In this document: positions 7,407 through 8,770 of the stretch, piece after piece | How positions within the stretch are numbered: the first letter of the stretch is position 1 | How the letters are laid out: each line of letters opens with the position of its first letter | Source of the DNA: a bacterium | Lineage (GTDB): Bacteria > Planctomycetota > UBA11346 | Length of the DNA stretch: 8,770 nucleotides | NCBI GenBank assembly: GCA_020049615.1 | Contig: JAIFKN010000053.1 | Location: 1-8,770 of the forward strand | Reading direction: 5' to 3' | Made by a program: the position numbers and the translations under genes | The notes under the pieces: generated by a model | Told to the model about the DNA's origin: nothing | Databases searched by the model: none | The model's input: the letters and a program-made list of their open reading frames with translations, nothing else

Positions 7407-7416
7407 TGACGCGTCA
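7407..7416. promoter_or_regulatory. Palindrome TGACGCGTCA, possible operator
   Basis: A perfect ten-base palindrome about 100 bases upstream of the LamG-protein start. Its half-site TGACGCG recurs in the larger inverted repeat 59 bases downstream, and a further GCGTCA lies at 7389-7394. Repeated half-sites in a non-coding spacer suggest a dimeric regulator site; the regulator is unknown. The overlapping TTGACG at 7406-7411 could also be a -35 element. Confidence 0.35.
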
Positions 7417-7474
7417 TGACCCAGCCGGTCGCTGGATCGCTGCGCCTGGCCCGGTACGGTGGAGCGTCCAGGCC

Positions 7475-7491
7475 TGACGCGAAACGCGTCA
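7475..7491. promoter_or_regulatory. Inverted repeat TGACGCG-AAA-CGCGTCA before the LamG gene
   Basis: Perfect seven-base arms around AAA, ending 20 bases before the start codon and about 10 before the ribosome site. As DNA it could be an operator sharing half-sites with the palindrome at 7407-7416; as RNA it would form a stable hairpin with an AAA loop just upstream of the Shine-Dalgarno sequence. No T-run follows, so termination is less likely. The structure is certain; the function is inferred. Confidence 0.45.
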
Positions 7492-7501
7492 CTCCTACCG
7501 T

Positions 7502-7505
7502 GGAG
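7502..7505 (+). promoter_or_regulatory. Shine-Dalgarno GGAG for the LamG gene
   Basis: GGAG ends six bases before the ATG at 7512. This supports that start over the in-frame ATG at 7416, whose extra 32 residues would also hide the signal peptide. Confidence 0.7.
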
Positions 7506-7511
7506 CATGAC

Positions 7512-8438
7512 ATGAAGTCGATCCTGATCATCCCGCTGCTGATCCTGACCTGCCTGCCGGCATCCTCCGCCGAGGAGACCCCCAAGGTGGTGCGCGACAT
7601 CATCGAATCGGTGCGGCCCAACGTCGACAAGGCCAGGCAGGAATACGCCAGGAAGGCCAGGATCGAGAACGACAAGATCGTTGCGCAGATCAAGAAGGCC
7701 CTGGAGACCGCAACCAAGGCGGGGAAGTTCGACGAGGCGATCGCGCTCAAGGCGGCCTTCGAGAAGGCTGGCAACGGCGTCTACCTCGACGAGATGATCA
7801 ACGTTTCGGCCACCGATCTCCTCGGCGATGAGGAGCACCGCGACGGCGAGGTGACGGCGGCCAGCCGTGCGGCGCTGCAGGCCGCCGGCTGGAAGCTCCA
7901 GGGGGCGGTCGAATTCCGCAAGGATGCCGAGGTGAACGAAGGCGAGGTCGCCATCCTCAAGTCCGCGGCCCTGTTCAAGGACAATTATGAAGCGATCCGC
8001 AACGGCCCCGTGTTCGTCTCCATGTGGGTCAAATACGAAGGCGGGGTGGGCGGTTCCATCTTCGGCATAGCGCTGGAGAACCGCGATGAATTGTCGCTCC
8101 TCGCACTCGGGGACGGTCGCCTCGCCACCTACTCTGGATGGCCCAACGCCCGCATGGCTCCTAGCACGATCGCCCTCGCTGTCGGCCGCTGGACCTACCT
8201 CGGATGCCAGTGGGACAAGGCCGGGATGACGCTGTATCTCGACGGCAAGGAAGCCGGCAAGGTCCCCGTCCCGGCGTTGGAGAACAGGACCGGCAGGCTC
8301 GAGATCGGCGTCAATTCGCCTGGCGGTGACGAGTACCTGAATCTCTCGGTCGGGACGATCCGGGTCATCGCAGGCAAGCCCGTCGCGCCCGAGGCGGTGG
8401 CACGCTTCATGAAGAGCGATTCCAGGCTGCTCAAGTAG
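7512..8438 (+). CDS. Exported coiled-coil plus LamG-like protein
   Basis: A 308-residue protein, likely exported, that may bind glycan or another surface ligand. MKSILIIPLLILTCLPASSA is a clear Sec signal peptide with cleavage after residue 20. Residues about 21-89 are strongly helical and charged (DKARQEYARKARIENDKIVAQ, then ETATKAGKFDEAIALKAAFEKAG) and probably form a coiled coil or helical hairpin; similar 'aggregate of A, K, E ending in AIALKAA.E' segments are familiar in PVC-group secreted proteins. From about 130 to 300 lies a concanavalin/LamG-type jelly roll: FVSMWVKYEGG at 168 onward, then WTYLGCQWDKAGMTLYLDGKEAG with the typical Y-x-DG turn, and a closing strand LSVGTIRVIAGKPVAPEAV. 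No catalytic motif is seen, so binding or scaffolding is more likely than hydrolysis. It has its own ribosome site and a 178-base upstream spacer with palindromes, suggesting regulation separate from the upstream genes. Confidence 0.8.
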   Translation: MKSILIIPLLILTCLPASSAEETPKVVRDIIESVRPNVDKARQEYARKARIENDKIVAQIKKALETATKAGKFDEAIALKAAFEKAGNGVYLDEMINVSATDLLGDEEHRDGEVTAASRAALQAAGWKLQGAVEFRKDAEVNEGEVAILKSAALFKDNYEAIRNGPVFVSMWVKYEGGVGGSIFGIALENRDELSLLALGDGRLATYSGWPNARMAPSTIALAVGRWTYLGCQWDKAGMTLYLDGKEAGKVPVPALENRTGRLEIGVNSPGGDEYLNLSVGTIRVIAGKPVAPEAVARFMKSDSRLLK

Positions 8439-8440
8439 AC

Positions 8441-8460
8441 CGGCGAACTGAGTTCAGCCG
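8441..8460. terminator. Hairpin in the convergent intergenic gap
   Basis: CGGC-GAACT, one central G, then AGTTC-A-GCCG: a nine-base-pair imperfect stem with a single bulged A. It nearly fills the 30-base gap between the stops of the LamG gene and the minus-strand glycosidase gene. This is the expected place for a two-way terminator, though no T-run is present on either strand. With a five-base loop (CTGAG) the stem would be seven pairs. Confidence 0.45.
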
Positions 8461-8468
8461 CGCGACCA

Positions 8469-8770
8469 TCACATCATGGCGGACCCGGGTCCGGCGCGGA
8501 ATCTGCGTCCCGCGGCGAGGACCGGGACGGGGCTGTTCCAGCGCAGACGACGTCCACCGGGGACGGAGGACACTTGCACGCGGAGCGGACCATGCGGCGT
8601 CGGTACGCTGCCGGCGGCATCGCAGGCCAGCGGTTCCAGCGCGACGGCCGCCATGCCGGGCTGCAGCGGGCGCACACCCAGCAGCAGGCTGGCCGCCGCC
8701 AGCACGGGATAGACGCCCCAGCCGTGGCAGTCGCTGCGCGGGTTGCCGTCCGACTCCGGCCAGGTGGCGA
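8469..8770 (-). CDS. Second GH78-like glycosidase, C-terminal part only
   Basis: Minus-strand frame open at the right edge, showing the last 99 complete residues of a glycoside hydrolase. The visible start TWPESDGNPRSDCHGWGVYP matches the end of the (alpha/alpha)6 catalytic barrel in alpha-L-rhamnosidase-like proteins, where 'S.CHaWG..P' is typical. It is followed by LLLGVRPLQPGMAAVALEP and SVPTPHGPLRVQV, the usual linker and first strands of the C-terminal beta domain. The catalytic residues lie outside the window, so activity cannot be judged. The motif style differs from the other rhamnosidase here (MNSHNHPMLGVYPNW), so the two are distant members and not recent copies. It ends with an ordinary TGA, 30 bases from the convergent LamG gene. 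Membership in the GH78-like group is likely; related six-hairpin families remain possible. Confidence 0.8.
   Translation of the reverse strand, partial: ATWPESDGNPRSDCHGWGVYPVLAAASLLLGVRPLQPGMAAVALEPLACDAAGSVPTPHGPLRVQVSSVPGGRRLRWNSPVPVLAAGRRFRAGPGSAMM

Noticed and set aside
7444..7473. GCCTGG and CCAGGC inverted repeat with 18-base loop, and a near-direct repeat TAC(C/G)GTGGAGC at 7455-7465 and 7496-7506
   Set aside because: Arms are short or imperfect for GC-rich DNA; the nearby TGACGCG repeats are much stronger.
5411..7774. Very long minus-strand open frame (787 residues) opposite the CBM protein and aminotransferase genes
   Set aside because: It crosses two well-supported plus-strand genes and a spacer, and its sequence is Arg/Ala/Gly-rich with no family motif; it is a by-product of GC-rich third codon positions.

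Overview
The window is GC-rich bacterial DNA, densely coded, with codons that strongly favour G or C at the third position. It reads as a carbohydrate-active accessory locus. Two genes point, by inference only, to the PVC group (Planctomycetes, Verrucomicrobia, Lentisphaerae or Kiritimatiellae): a secreted coiled-coil plus LamG-type protein, and a cytoplasmic GH78 enzyme sitting next to an AraC regulator and a WbsX/GH99-like protein. No rRNA, tRNA, CRISPR array, transposase or phage gene is visible.

Layout. (1) Positions 788 to 1, minus strand: an AraC-family regulator with an N-terminal cupin-like sensor and a C-terminal helix-turn-helix domain; its end lies beyond the left edge. (2) A 70-base divergent spacer. 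(3) 859-3372, plus: a full-length GH78-type alpha-L-rhamnosidase without a signal peptide. (4) 3454-4590, plus: a WbsX/GH99-like protein keeping the E-x-x-E pair of GH99 enzymes. (5) 4671-6128, plus: an exported protein with an unrecognised N-terminal two-thirds and a C-terminal CBM4/9-like domain. (6) 6125-7333, plus: a DegT/DnrJ/EryC1/StrS-type PLP sugar aminotransferase, joined to the previous gene by an ATGA stop/start overlap and preceded by a good Shine-Dalgarno site. (7) A 178-base spacer, the longest gene-free stretch, holding two related palindromes. (8) 7512-8438, plus: an exported coiled-coil plus LamG-like protein. (9) 8770 to 8469, minus: the C-terminal end of a second GH78-like glycosidase, convergent with the LamG gene across a 30-base hairpin-bearing gap.

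How the genes may fit together (inference): the regulator could sense a sugar and control the divergent rhamnosidase and the genes behind it. The rhamnosidase would remove terminal rhamnose from imported oligosaccharides, and the GH99-like protein would act on another linkage or help build a glycan. The CBM and LamG proteins would bind glycan outside the cytoplasm. The aminotransferase does not fit a purely degradative locus, so a mixed or biosynthetic role remains open. No clear new defence or mobile system is present. The least explained items are the CBM-protein/aminotransferase pair and the twin palindromes before the LamG gene.
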